From Erwinia oleae (lineage in GTDB: Bacteria > Pseudomonadota > Gammaproteobacteria > Enterobacterales > Enterobacteriaceae): DNA of 64,000 nucleotides. Each line of letters opens with the position of its first letter. Positions within the stretch are counted from its first letter, which is position 1. A program made the position numbers and the translations under genes. The stretch spans positions 1-64,000 of the forward strand of contig NZ_JNVB01000015.1 of NCBI RefSeq assembly GCF_000770305.1. Direction: 5' to 3'. The notes under the pieces are model-generated. The model was not told the DNA's origin, searched no databases, and saw only the letters and a program-made list of their open reading frames with translations. This document shows, piece after piece, positions 31,693 through 40,920 of the stretch.

Positions 31693-33054
31693 ATGAATAG
31701 CGAAACCATCGTTGCGCAGGCGACGCCGCCAGGCCGAGGCGGCGTGGGCATACTGCGCGTGTCGGGAAGCAGAGCCGCTGAGGTGGCGCAGGCGCTACTG
31801 GGCAAGCTGCCGAAGCCACGCTACGCCGACTACCTGCCGTTTCGCGACGAGGACGGCAGCGCGCTGGATCAGGGCATTGCGCTATGGTTTCCCGGCCCGA
31901 ACTCCTTCACCGGCGAAGACGTGCTGGAGCTTCAGGGCCACGGCGGCCCGGTGATCCTCGATCTGCTGCTGAAACGCATCGTGGCGATACCCGGCGTACG
32001 CATCGCGCGCCCCGGCGAGTTCTCTGAACGCGCCTTTCTTAACGACAAGCTGGATCTGGCGCAGGCGGAAGCCATCGCCGACCTGATCGACGCCAGCTCT
32101 GGCCAGGCCGCACGCTCGGCGCTGAACTCGCTACAGGGCGTCTTTTCGCAGCGCGTTAATCATTTGGTGGAAGCACTTACTAACCTGCGAATCTTTGTTG
32201 AAGCGGCCATCGACTTTCCCGATGAGGAAATTGATTTTCTTTCCGACGGTAAGATAGAGGCGCAGTTAGCGCAGGTCATCGCCGATCTTGACGGCGTGCG
32301 CGCCGGGGCGCATCAGGGCAGCCTGCTGCGCGAAGGCATGAAGGTGGTGATCGCCGGACGACCCAATGCCGGAAAATCCAGCCTGCTCAACGCACTGGCC
32401 GGGCGCGAAGCCGCTATCGTCACCGACATTGCGGGCACCACGCGCGACGTGCTGCGTGAACACATCCATATCGACGGTATGCCGCTGCATATTATTGATA
32501 CGGCGGGACTGCGCGAGGCGGGCGATGAAGTTGAGCGCATTGGAATTGAACGCGCCTGGCATGAAATCGGGCAGGCCGACCGGGTGCTTTTCATGGTGGA
32601 TGGCACCACCACGGCTGCCACCGAACCTGCCGAGATTTGGCCTGATTTTATCGCCCGTCTGCCTGCTGCGCTGCCGGTCACCGTGGTACGTAACAAGGCT
32701 GATGTAACCGGTGAAGCCGCAGGTATAGAAGAAGTGAATGGTCACTCACTTATTCGTCTTTCCGCACACACCGGCGCAGGCATTGCTGCGCTACGCGACC
32801 TTTTGAAGGCGAGCATGGGATTCTCTGGCAACATTGAAGGCGGTTTTATTGCGCGTCGCCGCCATCTTCAGGCATTAGAGTTAGCGGCCACTCACTTACT
32901 TCAGGGACGATCGCAGCTGATTGACGCGCGCGCGGGAGAACTGCTGGCCGAAGAACTGCGCGTCGCTCAGCAGGCGCTTAGCGAAATCACCGGTGAATTT
33001 ACCTCAGACGACCTGTTAGGCCGGATTTTCTCCAGTTTTTGTATCGGGAAATAA
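31693..33054 (+). CDS. mnmE: tRNA modification GTPase MnmE
   Basis: The 453-residue GTPase acts with MnmG in 5-carboxymethylaminomethyl modification of wobble U34. The N-terminal tetrahydrofolate-binding domain begins [12 protein letters not shown]. The G domain has [20 protein letters not shown] and DTAGLRE. The C-terminal FCIGK carries the essential cysteine. ATG 31693 matches the E. coli start and has GGAG upstream; an upstream in-frame start at 31666 lies in the terminator. Confidence 0.96.
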   Translation: MNSETIVAQATPPGRGGVGILRVSGSRAAEVAQALLGKLPKPRYADYLPFRDEDGSALDQGIALWFPGPNSFTGEDVLELQGHGGPVILDLLLKRIVAIPGVRIARPGEFSERAFLNDKLDLAQAEAIADLIDASSGQAARSALNSLQGVFSQRVNHLVEALTNLRIFVEAAIDFPDEEIDFLSDGKIEAQLAQVIADLDGVRAGAHQGSLLREGMKVVIAGRPNAGKSSLLNALAGREAAIVTDIAGTTRDVLREHIHIDGMPLHIIDTAGLREAGDEVERIGIERAWHEIGQADRVLFMVDGTTTAATEPAEIWPDFIARLPAALPVTVVRNKADVTGEAAGIEEVNGHSLIRLSAHTGAGIAALRDLLKASMGFSGNIEGGFIARRRHLQALELAATHLLQGRSQLIDARAGELLAEELRVAQQALSEITGEFTSDDLLGRIFSSFCIGK

Positions 33055-33075
33055 CCTGCCAACTGCGCCTTCGTT

Positions 33076-33105
33076 CCGCACAGTGCTTTGCTGTGCGGGA
33101 TTTTT
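33076..33105 (+). terminator. Terminator after mnmE
   Basis: The stem CCGCACAG (33076-33083) / CTGTGCGG (33091-33098) is followed by GATTTTT. Confidence 0.85.
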
Positions 33106-33270
33106 AGCGATAAATCACGCGCTTCTGTGAATAACACCACGTTCATGAATTTAATCGCTATCTAAAGCAATAAATGTTTTTAAGGACCTGATGCAACCCG
33201 CTTTACACTGGAGAAAAGGCGGCCTGGATTCTTTTCATGGCCCGCCAGTGTTTAAAATAAAGGAGTTCTC

Positions 33271-34281
33271 ATGCATCTGGCCCGCTTCCCCCGCCTCAAC
33301 CTCGGACATTTTCCCACCCCGCTTGAGCCGCTGAATCACCTTACCCGCTTACTGGGCGGCCCGCAGTTATGGATTAAGCGCGACGACTGCACAGGCCTCG
33401 CGACCGGCGGCAATAAAACGCGCAAGCTGGAATTTTTGCTGGCTGATGCATTGGCGCAAAAGGCCGACGTGATTATTACGCAAGGCGCAACGCAATCTAA
33501 CCACGTGCGTCAGACCATTGCCGGTGCGGCAAAACTTGGACTAAAGGCGAAAGTGTTTTTGGAAAAGCGGGTAACGGATTTTGGCGAAGACTATCAGCAG
33601 TCGGGCAATGTTCTGCTGGATCACCTTCTCGGAGGCGAAGTGGTGGCGCATCTGGAGGCTGGCACTGATATGGCGCTGGCGATGGAGGAATATGCACAGT
33701 CGCTGCGTGAGCAGGGACACACGCCATATATTATTCCTGGCGGCGGCTCTAATCCTGTTGGCGCGCTGGGTTATGTGGCCTGCGCGGAAGAGCTGTTATA
33801 TCAGTCAAGCCAGCAGCGCTTACGCATCGATCACGTAGTGCATGCCACAGGCAGCACCGGTACGCAGGCCGGGCTGGTCGCGGGTTTCACCGCCAGCAAC
33901 AGCGGCATTCCGGTATTGGGAATTAGCGTTCGCGCGCCGAAAGAGAAGCAGGAAGAAAACGTTCGTCAGCTTGCCGAGCGCACGCGTGAACTGCTGGGCG
34001 TAAAAGGCGAACTGCCTCGCGAGGCGGTGAAAGCGAACAGCGATTATGTTGGCGATGGTTACGGCCTGCCGACAGAAAGCATGCTGGAAGCCCTGACGCT
34101 GCTGGCACAGCACGAAGGCATTTTATTGGATCCGGTTTACTCGGGTAAAGGTATGGCGGGCCTGATCGATCTGATACGTAAAGGGCATTTCCGTCAGGAC
34201 GAAAACGTGGTGTTCATTCACACCGGCGGCGCGGCGGGGCTGTTCGGTTATCGCCAGGTGCTGGACGCATACCGTGGCTGA
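33271..34281 (+). CDS. dcyD: D-cysteine desulfhydrase
   Basis: The 336-residue fold-type II PLP enzyme has Lys49 in GGNKTRK as the PLP anchor and GSTGTQAG as phosphate loop. It belongs to the ACC deaminase/D-cysteine desulfhydrase family. The two residues that separate these activities are Ser291 (YSGK, where ACC deaminase has Glu) and Thr318 (HTGG, where ACC deaminase has Leu), so desulfhydrase activity is expected: D-cysteine to pyruvate, ammonia and sulfide. It overlaps the racemase gene by 8 bases and precedes a sulfonate-type ABC transporter, suggesting sulfur acquisition. Confidence 0.88.
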   Translation: MHLARFPRLNLGHFPTPLEPLNHLTRLLGGPQLWIKRDDCTGLATGGNKTRKLEFLLADALAQKADVIITQGATQSNHVRQTIAGAAKLGLKAKVFLEKRVTDFGEDYQQSGNVLLDHLLGGEVVAHLEAGTDMALAMEEYAQSLREQGHTPYIIPGGGSNPVGALGYVACAEELLYQSSQQRLRIDHVVHATGSTGTQAGLVAGFTASNSGIPVLGISVRAPKEKQEENVRQLAERTRELLGVKGELPREAVKANSDYVGDGYGLPTESMLEALTLLAQHEGILLDPVYSGKGMAGLIDLIRKGHFRQDENVVFIHTGGAAGLFGYRQVLDAYRG

Positions 34282-34996
34282 CCGCTTTTTATTGGGCGTG
34301 TTGGGCGGCATGGGCCCGCTGGCTACCGTGGACTTTCAGTATAAAATCCTGCTGGCGGTTGGCGCAGACAGCGATCAGCAGCAAATCCCCATGGTTATCT
34401 GGAACGTGCCACAAATCGCCGATCGGCAAAAAGCGCTGGCGGGCCGTGGTCCCTCACCGTTGCCCCAGTTACTGACGGGAATCGAACAGCTCAACCGTAT
34501 TGGCGCCACACATATCGTTATTGCATGCAACACTGCTCATCACTGGTTTGCGCCGCTGGCCGAGGCAAGCAGAGCGCCGCTGCTGCACCTTGCCGACGCC
34601 ACGCTTGAGGCCGTGCTCAATTTGCCGCAGCAGCCAGCGCGCGTTGGCATGATCGCCACTGAGGCAACCTGCGCGGCCGGATGGTTCCAGCAACGTTTTG
34701 ACCGACACAATATTGCCACGCTCACCCCAACGGCACAGGAAATGAACGAATGGTTCGTCCCGGGCTGTTACGCGGTTAAGCGGGGCGCTTTACAGGAAGG
34801 CGGCGAGTACCTGGCAAAGCTGGCACAGGCGCTGTGCGATCGCGGCGCTGAACGACTGGTGCTTGCCTGCACTGAAGTGCCGCTGGCGCTCAACGCTGTC
34901 AAGTGGTCGCCGGCGCAGCCGACAATTGATCCTGCCGAAGCGATGGCAATGTTGTGCGCCAATATATGGCGACAGCGACGTGCGGAAATAGTATGA
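34274..34996 (+). CDS. Aspartate/glutamate racemase family protein
   Basis: The 240-residue protein has the two catalytic cysteines of cofactor-free racemases, Cys85 in IACNTAHHW and Cys199 in LACTEVPL, plus the N-terminal [11 protein letters not shown]. It starts with GTG inside the end of the D-cysteine desulfhydrase gene, so translation is coupled. The substrate is not known; given the partner it may supply or remove a D-amino acid linked to cysteine metabolism (inference). Confidence 0.85.
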   Translation: MADRFLLGVLGGMGPLATVDFQYKILLAVGADSDQQQIPMVIWNVPQIADRQKALAGRGPSPLPQLLTGIEQLNRIGATHIVIACNTAHHWFAPLAEASRAPLLHLADATLEAVLNLPQQPARVGMIATEATCAAGWFQQRFDRHNIATLTPTAQEMNEWFVPGCYAVKRGALQEGGEYLAKLAQALCDRGAERLVLACTEVPLALNAVKWSPAQPTIDPAEAMAMLCANIWRQRRAEIV

Positions 34997-35123
34997 GTCG
35001 CAGAAATATAAATAAACATCGGGCAACTGCTATTTCCAATAATCGATATCCGCTATTCATATAAATGATTAAGCGGTAACTCTTTATAATGCCGTCACAT
35101 ATTATTTATTGCGCCCGGAAAAA

Positions 35124-36134
35124 ATGAAAAAACACCTTATTCTACTGTTGGCGACTGCCAGCCTGTGGAGCAGCCTGAGCCAGTCGGCTGATAAACCTGA
35201 AGAAGTTCGCGTTGCCTACAGCGGCGGATCGCAGGTCATTATGCTGGCAAAAGCGGATGGCTCACTGGAAAAAGAGCTGGGTAGCAAAGTGAAGTGGGTA
35301 CAGTTTGCCTCCGGCGCGGACGCGCTAAGTTATTTTGCCAGTGGCGCTATTGATATTGCTAATTTTGGCTCAAGTCCGGCAACGGCGGGCGTGGTGCGAA
35401 AACTCCCTGTGGAGATCATTGGCGTTTCCGGCGTCATTGCCAGCTACGAACGTTTAATTGGCAAAAACGGTATCCGCACAATTAAAGATATTGAAGGTAA
35501 ACGCGTGGCTTATCCGCCAAATTCTACGGCGCAATATGCGCTTGAGGCCGCGATTACCGTTAATAAACTCGATCGCAGTAAAATTACCCTGTTAGCTTTA
35601 CGCCCGGCGGAAATGGTGGCGGCATGGCAACGCGGCGATATCGATGCAGGATACGTCTGGGCGCCCTTTGCTCAACAGCTTGAATCCAACGGCGGACATC
35701 AGGTCTTCGCCACGAAAGATCTGCAAAAAAGCGGCTACCTGATTTATAACAATTACGTTGTTCGTAAAGCCTTTGCAGAGAAGTATCCGCAGACCGTAAG
35801 CGCCTTCCTGCGCGTGCATCAGCAGAAGGTTGATGCGTTCCGTAAAGATCCCGAGCGCGCATCGGCCATCGTTGCGAAAGAGGTTGGCGCACCGGTAGCC
35901 ACCGCAGCCAATACGTTGGGTGGCCTGGAGTATCCGTCACTGAGTGAACAGACGACCGCGGCCTGGCTGGGCGATGGAACCGATGCGGATAACAGCGGAA
36001 TCGGTAAAGCACTGACCAAAACCGCAGGCTTTCTTGCCGACATTGGCGAAATCCGTAAGCGCGATATTCCCGGTCACTGGAACAACGCGATCAACTCGCG
36101 CTATATCCGTGAAGCGGCAGCGCCTGCCAAATGA
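35124..36134 (+). CDS. Taurine/sulfonate-type ABC transporter substrate-binding protein
   Basis: The 336-residue TauA/SsuA-like protein has a signal peptide MKKHLILLLATASLWSSLSQ ending at SA, then VRVAYSGGSQ, ASGADALSYFASGAIDIANFG and a TMATE-like ligand segment replaced by [12 protein letters not shown] 35124 has GGAAAAA upstream. No taurine dioxygenase gene (tauD) follows, and the dcyD gene is adjacent, so the ligand may be another organosulfur compound. The permease gene overlaps its stop by 4 bases. Confidence 0.83.
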   Translation: MKKHLILLLATASLWSSLSQSADKPEEVRVAYSGGSQVIMLAKADGSLEKELGSKVKWVQFASGADALSYFASGAIDIANFGSSPATAGVVRKLPVEIIGVSGVIASYERLIGKNGIRTIKDIEGKRVAYPPNSTAQYALEAAITVNKLDRSKITLLALRPAEMVAAWQRGDIDAGYVWAPFAQQLESNGGHQVFATKDLQKSGYLIYNNYVVRKAFAEKYPQTVSAFLRVHQQKVDAFRKDPERASAIVAKEVGAPVATAANTLGGLEYPSLSEQTTAAWLGDGTDADNSGIGKALTKTAGFLADIGEIRKRDIPGHWNNAINSRYIREAAAPAK

Positions 36135-36901
36135 AACTGAGTCAACAGGTCGCAATCGGTACGCTTTCAGTCACGCTGTTTTTTATTCTGTGGCAAGTGG
36201 CAGCAACGCGGCAATGGGTTGATCCGCTATTGCTGCCGTCGTTGACTGACATTGGCATTACGACGGAAGAGCTGCTGGCTGACGGTTATCGACAGGTGCC
36301 GCTGTGGCAGCACATTTCTGTCAGCCTTGCGCGGGCGCTGGGCGCCTTTGCCGTGGCGATTTTATTGGGCGTTCCCCTCGGCCTGCTGATGGGCCTGTCG
36401 GCGACGCTTGCCGCCGTGCTCAATCCCTTTGTCCAGTTTCTGCGGCCATTGCCGAAAATCGCGTTGATCCCGCTGGCTGTGGTGTGGCTGGGGATTGGTG
36501 AAGCATCGAAATTCTTTTTAATTTTCATCGCCACTTTCTTAAGCGTGGTGGTGGGCGCAAGCGCGGCGGTAGAGCGCATTGGACGCTCGCGCATCCGCGT
36601 GGCGCAAACGCTGGGCGCCAGCCGCAAACAGATATTTTCTCGCGTGGTGCTACCGGATGCGCTGCCGGAGCTGTTTACTACCGTTCGTCTCTCTATCGGC
36701 ATCGGTTGGACCTCGCTGATTGCCGCTGAAATGGTGGCGGCCAGTTCAGGCCTGGGCTGGATGGTGATTAACGCCAGCTCTTATCTACGCACCGATATCG
36801 TTATGCTCGGCATTCTGCTGCTCGGCGGAATTGGTTATTTACTGGATTTAATACTGCTGGGCCTACAGCGCTGGCTGGTGCCGTGGGCGGGAAAAGAATA
36901 A
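36131..36901 (+). CDS. Taurine/sulfonate-type ABC transporter permease
   Basis: The 256-residue TauC/SsuC-like permease has about six helices and the cytoplasmic loop AQTLGASRKQIFSRVVLPDAL. It starts within the last codons of the binding-protein gene (ATGA overlap) and ends in TAATG shared with the ATPase start, a tight operon. Confidence 0.87.
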   Translation: MKLSQQVAIGTLSVTLFFILWQVAATRQWVDPLLLPSLTDIGITTEELLADGYRQVPLWQHISVSLARALGAFAVAILLGVPLGLLMGLSATLAAVLNPFVQFLRPLPKIALIPLAVVWLGIGEASKFFLIFIATFLSVVVGASAAVERIGRSRIRVAQTLGASRKQIFSRVVLPDALPELFTTVRLSIGIGWTSLIAAEMVAASSGLGWMVINASSYLRTDIVMLGILLLGGIGYLLDLILLGLQRWLVPWAGKE

Positions 36902-37689
36902 TGCCGCACATTTCTCTTGATAACGTCTCTCTGCATTACTCAGCGAAACCGCAACCGCTAACGGTTCTGGAAGATATCACTCTGGCTATTGCGGAAGGCG
37001 AGTTCGTGGTGCTGCTCGGTCCTTCGGGCTGCGGAAAATCGACCATTCTCAATCTGGTGGCGGGGTTCCAGACGCCGCAAAGCGGCTCCGTTGTCTGCAA
37101 CGGTAAAACGGTTCAGAAACCAGGACCGGATCGCGGCATGATTTTCCAACAGCCGAACCTTTTTCCCTGGCTCTCAGTACTGGAGAATGTGACCTTTGGG
37201 CCACGCCTGCAAAAACATCAAAAAACGAAGGTTACAGAGCAAGCCAGGCAGTGGCTCGATCGCGTGGGGCTGGCAGGGTTTGAACATCATGCTCCGTGGC
37301 AGCTTTCCGGCGGCATGAAACAGCGCGTAGCGCTGGCGCGCGCCTGGCTACCGGGGCCGGACGTGTTGCTGCTGGATGAACCTTTCGGCGCGCTGGATGC
37401 GCAGACCCGGATAATGATGCAGGAACTGCTGCGCAAAGCATGGACAGAAACATCCACCACGCTGCTGTTTGTTACTCACGACGTTGAAGAGGCGCTGTTT
37501 CTGGCAGACAGGATCCTGATCATGTCTGCCAGGCCTGGAAAAATCGTGGATGAAATCGTGCTGCCTTTTGGCCGCGAGCGCGACATCGAAACGCTGGCAG
37601 AGCAGCCAGACTACCGTGAGATTAAACATCGCGTGTTACATCGGGTACGGCAGGAGGCCAGACGGCATCTGAGCTGGCGTCTTCCATAA
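36901..37689 (+). CDS. Taurine/sulfonate-type ABC transporter ATP-binding protein
   Basis: The 262-residue TauB/SsuB-like ATPase has Walker [10 protein letters not shown] (40-48), signature LSGGMKQR, Walker B LLLDEPFGALD and switch FVTHDVEEA. The start is the ATG overlapping the permease stop; a GTG at 36883 is less likely. It completes the transporter. Confidence 0.9.
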   Translation: MPHISLDNVSLHYSAKPQPLTVLEDITLAIAEGEFVVLLGPSGCGKSTILNLVAGFQTPQSGSVVCNGKTVQKPGPDRGMIFQQPNLFPWLSVLENVTFGPRLQKHQKTKVTEQARQWLDRVGLAGFEHHAPWQLSGGMKQRVALARAWLPGPDVLLLDEPFGALDAQTRIMMQELLRKAWTETSTTLLFVTHDVEEALFLADRILIMSARPGKIVDEIVLPFGRERDIETLAEQPDYREIKHRVLHRVRQEARRHLSWRLP

Positions 37690-37797
37690 GTTAAAAAATT
37701 CCGAAAAAACGATCGGCTGCGTAAAGCATCGTGAAATAAGCTAAGAAGATTCCTATACTATTGCCGATTGCAGCTGATTGTTATCACGGAGTGACCA

Positions 37798-37986
37798 ATG
37801 GCAAATTATTTTGCGCGCTGGACGCTGGTTATTTTAGGCTTATCGCTCGGCCCGTTCGTGGGCGGCGCGTTGCTTGAATGGTATGGAAAAGCGCTTTTCT
37901 GTGCGATGGCGCTTTGCTGCCTTGGCATTGCGGCATTAATGCTGGTGGGGAAATCCCGTACTAACGCCCGACTGGAAGAACAATAA
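37798..37986 (+). pseudogene. Remnant of an MFS transporter (C-terminal end)
   Basis: The 62-codon frame contains LGLSLGPFVGGALLEWYGKALFCAMALCCLGIAALML, which looks like the last two helices of a major facilitator transporter. It has a good ribosome site (GGAG) and its TAA overlaps the next gene start (TAATG). The rest of the transporter is missing; the preceding 100 bases are not coding. It may still be translated and used to couple translation of the dehydrogenase gene. Confidence 0.6.
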
Positions 37987-38735
37987 TGAAGAAAAATATT
38001 ACGCTCATCACCGGCGGCGCTCGCGGTATTGGCCGGGCGACAGCGCTGAACCTGGCGGCCAAAGGCCATAAGATCTGCATCGGCTACCATTCGCGCGAAA
38101 CGTGTGCGCAGGCCGTGGTGGAGAGCATTCGTCAGCAGGGCGGCGAAGCCCTCGCCATTTGCGCTGATATTGCCAGCGAAGATCAGATTGTCGCTATGTT
38201 TCAGCAGATAGATGAACAGCTCGGCCCGCTGACCGGCCTGGTTAACAACGCCGCGATGCTTCAGCAACAATCCTCCATTGAGCAGTTGACCAGCCAGCGG
38301 CTGGAAAGGGTGCTCGCCACTAACGTGACGGGCAACATTATCTGCGCTCGCGAGGCGGTGAAGCGTATGTCGTGGCGTCATGGTGGCCAGGGCGGCGCGA
38401 TTGTTAATGTCTCTTCCGCCGCCTCGCGGCTTGGCGCGCCGCACGAATATCTCGATTACGCCGCGTCAAAAGGCGCAATCGATACGTTTACCATTGGGCT
38501 TTCTTTAGAAGTGGCGGCACAGGGCATACGTGTGAACGCCGTGCGGCCCGGCTTTATCTACACGGAAATGCATGCTGACGGCGGCGAACCGGGTCGCGTT
38601 GATCGGGTGAAGGCGCTGATCCCGATGAAGCGCGGCGGCACGCCGGAAGAGGTTGCGCAGGCGATCGTCTGGCTACTCTCCGACGACGCCTCTTACGTCA
38701 CCGGAAGCTTTATCGATCTTGCGGGTGGCAAATAA
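37986..38735 (+). CDS. ygfF: SDR family oxidoreductase YgfF
   Basis: The 249-residue short-chain dehydrogenase has TGGARGIGRA (residues 9-18), NNAA, the catalytic Ser in VNVSSAAS and the YAASKGA Tyr/Lys pair. It is highly similar to E. coli YgfF, especially GLSLEVAAQGIRVN and PGFIYTEMHADGGEPGRVDR. The physiological substrate is unknown; YgfF is annotated as a glucose-1-dehydrogenase-like enzyme. It is coupled to the upstream MFS remnant. Confidence 0.88.
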   Translation: MKKNITLITGGARGIGRATALNLAAKGHKICIGYHSRETCAQAVVESIRQQGGEALAICADIASEDQIVAMFQQIDEQLGPLTGLVNNAAMLQQQSSIEQLTSQRLERVLATNVTGNIICAREAVKRMSWRHGGQGGAIVNVSSAASRLGAPHEYLDYAASKGAIDTFTIGLSLEVAAQGIRVNAVRPGFIYTEMHADGGEPGRVDRVKALIPMKRGGTPEEVAQAIVWLLSDDASYVTGSFIDLAGGK

Positions 38736-38763
38736 CGCACGTCAAGGCGGCCGGGCGCTCAGG

Positions 38764-40077
38764 TTAATGCGCGTCGATAAATACGATCTTCAGCACAAAC
38801 AGCAGCGCGACAACCACCACACACGGGCTGATTTCCCGCCAGCGGCCGGTGCCCAGCTTCATCACGCAATAGGAGATAAAGCCCAATGCGATCCCCTCCG
38901 TGATGGAGAAGCTGAACGGCATCATGGCGGTAGTGACAAAAGCGGGCACCGCTTCGGTCAAATCTTCCCACTTCACCCGCGCCAGGCTTGAGGTCATCAG
39001 TACGCCAACGTAGATCAGCGCGCCTGCGGTAGCGTAAGGCGGCACCATGCCCGCCAGCGGCGAAAGGAACATCACGGCCAGGAACAGGATGCCGGTGACC
39101 ACCGCAACCAGGCCGGTGCGGCCACCGATTGAAACGCCGGAGGTGCTTTCAATGTAGGCGGTAACGGAAGAGGTACCGATGTAAGCGCCCGCTACCGAGC
39201 TGAGGCTGTCGACATACAGCGCCTGCTTCATGCGCGGGAAAGTGCCTTTTTCATCGGTCAGACCGGCTTTGTCCGTTACGCCAATCAGCGTGCCGGACGA
39301 GTCAAAAAGGTTAACTAACATGAATGAAAAGATGATACCGGCCATACCGATATTGAACGAACCGGCTAAATCGACCTCACCCAGCACGGCAGTCACGCCG
39401 GTTGGCATCGAAAACACGCCGCCATATTGGACGTCGCCGGTCACCAGGGCGATCAGCGTCACCACGACGATGGAAACCAGCACGGCAATATGCACGTTAC
39501 GCGAAGCCAGCACGGCAATAATAAAGAAACCCAGTGCGCCCAGCAGCACGCTGTGCGAGGTCAGATCGCCGACGGCCACCAGCGTGTCTTTATTAGGTAC
39601 CACGATACCGGCGTTTTTCAGTCCAATCATCGCAATAAACAGGCCGATACCGGCGGTGATCCCCACGCGCAGGCTGAGAGGAATATTGGCGATCATCCAG
39701 TAGCGAATGCGGAAAATGGTCAGCAGCAGCAGACCAACAGCGCCCCAGAAAATAGCGCCCATGCCCACCTGCCAGGAGATGCCCATGGCACCCACCACCA
39801 CAAAGGCAAAAAAGGCGTTCAGCCCCATCGCCGGTGCCAGCGCCACCGGCAGATTGGCAATCAGCCCCATCAAAATACTGCCGCCAGCGGCAATCAGGCA
39901 GGTTGTCACAAATACCGCCTGGGTATTCATGCCCGCCACGCCGAGGATCTGCGGATTCACGAAAACGATATAGACCATGGTGAGGAACGTCGTGAAGCCT
40001 GCTATCACTTCGGTACGCACCGTCGTGCCGTGCTCCTGGAGTTTAAAAATCCGCTGCATCAGACCGGAGTTATTCAT
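38764..40077 (-). CDS. adeP: Adenine permease (NCS2, AzgA-like family)
   Basis: The 437-residue transporter has about 14 membrane segments and the AzgA-like motifs TEVIAGFTTFLTMVYIVFVN, APAMGLNAFFAF, DSSGTLIGVTDKAGL and YIGTSSVTAYIESTSGVSIG. It imports adenine by proton symport. It is placed next to yieH as in E. coli (adeP/yieG-yieH), which supports adeP over the paralogues ghxP, ghxQ and adeQ. Confidence 0.87.
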   Translation of the reverse strand: MNNSGLMQRIFKLQEHGTTVRTEVIAGFTTFLTMVYIVFVNPQILGVAGMNTQAVFVTTCLIAAGGSILMGLIANLPVALAPAMGLNAFFAFVVVGAMGISWQVGMGAIFWGAVGLLLLTIFRIRYWMIANIPLSLRVGITAGIGLFIAMIGLKNAGIVVPNKDTLVAVGDLTSHSVLLGALGFFIIAVLASRNVHIAVLVSIVVVTLIALVTGDVQYGGVFSMPTGVTAVLGEVDLAGSFNIGMAGIIFSFMLVNLFDSSGTLIGVTDKAGLTDEKGTFPRMKQALYVDSLSSVAGAYIGTSSVTAYIESTSGVSIGGRTGLVAVVTGILFLAVMFLSPLAGMVPPYATAGALIYVGVLMTSSLARVKWEDLTEAVPAFVTTAMMPFSFSITEGIALGFISYCVMKLGTGRWREISPCVVVVALLFVLKIVFIDAH

Positions 40078-40257
40078 TGTTTCATTCCAAAACGGAGAAG
40101 GATTTTTCGTCGGCTATCCTAACCTATTCATCGAAATTTGGTAGACGGACGAACGGTTTTTTCGCAACCGATTGCGCTGCTGAGTGTTGATTAACGGGTC
40201 GCATTTCGCCGTGAGTTAAGTAAAGTGTCGGAACAGGGCAACAAGGGAGAACCGCCG

Positions 40258-40920
40258 ATGTCTGTTGAATGTGTCTTTTTTGATTGCGACGGGACGCTGG
40301 TTGACAGCGAATTGTTATGTACGCAGGCCTACGTCAATACCTTTGCACGGTTCGGCGCAGAGCTTTCGCTCAACGAGATGTTTGAAAAATATAAGGGCGT
40401 GAAGCTCTACGATATTATCGATGATGTCTGTGCGCAGCATCAACTCTCCGCCACGGTAGACGAGCTTGAACCCGCTTATCGTAAAGAGGTCGCCAGACTT
40501 TTTGATCGTGAACTGAAACCCATCGCCGGCGCCCGCGCGCTGCTGGAAAAGATGAACGTGCCCATTTGCGTGGTATCGAACGGCACCGTCGGTAAAATGC
40601 AGCATTCGCTGGGCCTGACGAAAATGCTGCGCTTTTTTGATGACCGGTTATACAGCGGCTATGACATCAACAGCTGGAAACCCGATCCCGATTTGATGCT
40701 GCACGCGGCCAGCGAGATGGGCGTGGCTATCGATCGCTGCATTTTGGTGGACGATTCAGAAGCGGGCGCAAAAGCCGGTATCGCGGCAGGCATACCGGTT
40801 TTCTACTACTGCGCGGATGCGCACAACAGGCCGCTGGCGCATCCGCTGGTGACGTCTTTTGATGATATGGCGCAACTGCCCGACCTGTGGAACGCGCGCG
40901 GCTGGACGCTGACGACCTGA
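40258..40920 (+). CDS. yieH: 6-phosphogluconate phosphatase (HAD family)
   Basis: The 220-residue HAD hydrolase of the beta-phosphoglucomutase-like group has the nucleophile motif FDCDGTLVDSE (Asp9, Asp11), motif II VVSNGT, and motifs III/IV around SWKPDPD and ILVDDSEAG. It opens MSVECVFFDCDG. ATG 40258 follows AAGGGAGA; a start at 40225 is rejected. The E. coli homologue hydrolyses 6-phosphogluconate. Confidence 0.9.
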   Translation: MSVECVFFDCDGTLVDSELLCTQAYVNTFARFGAELSLNEMFEKYKGVKLYDIIDDVCAQHQLSATVDELEPAYRKEVARLFDRELKPIAGARALLEKMNVPICVVSNGTVGKMQHSLGLTKMLRFFDDRLYSGYDINSWKPDPDLMLHAASEMGVAIDRCILVDDSEAGAKAGIAAGIPVFYYCADAHNRPLAHPLVTSFDDMAQLPDLWNARGWTLTT

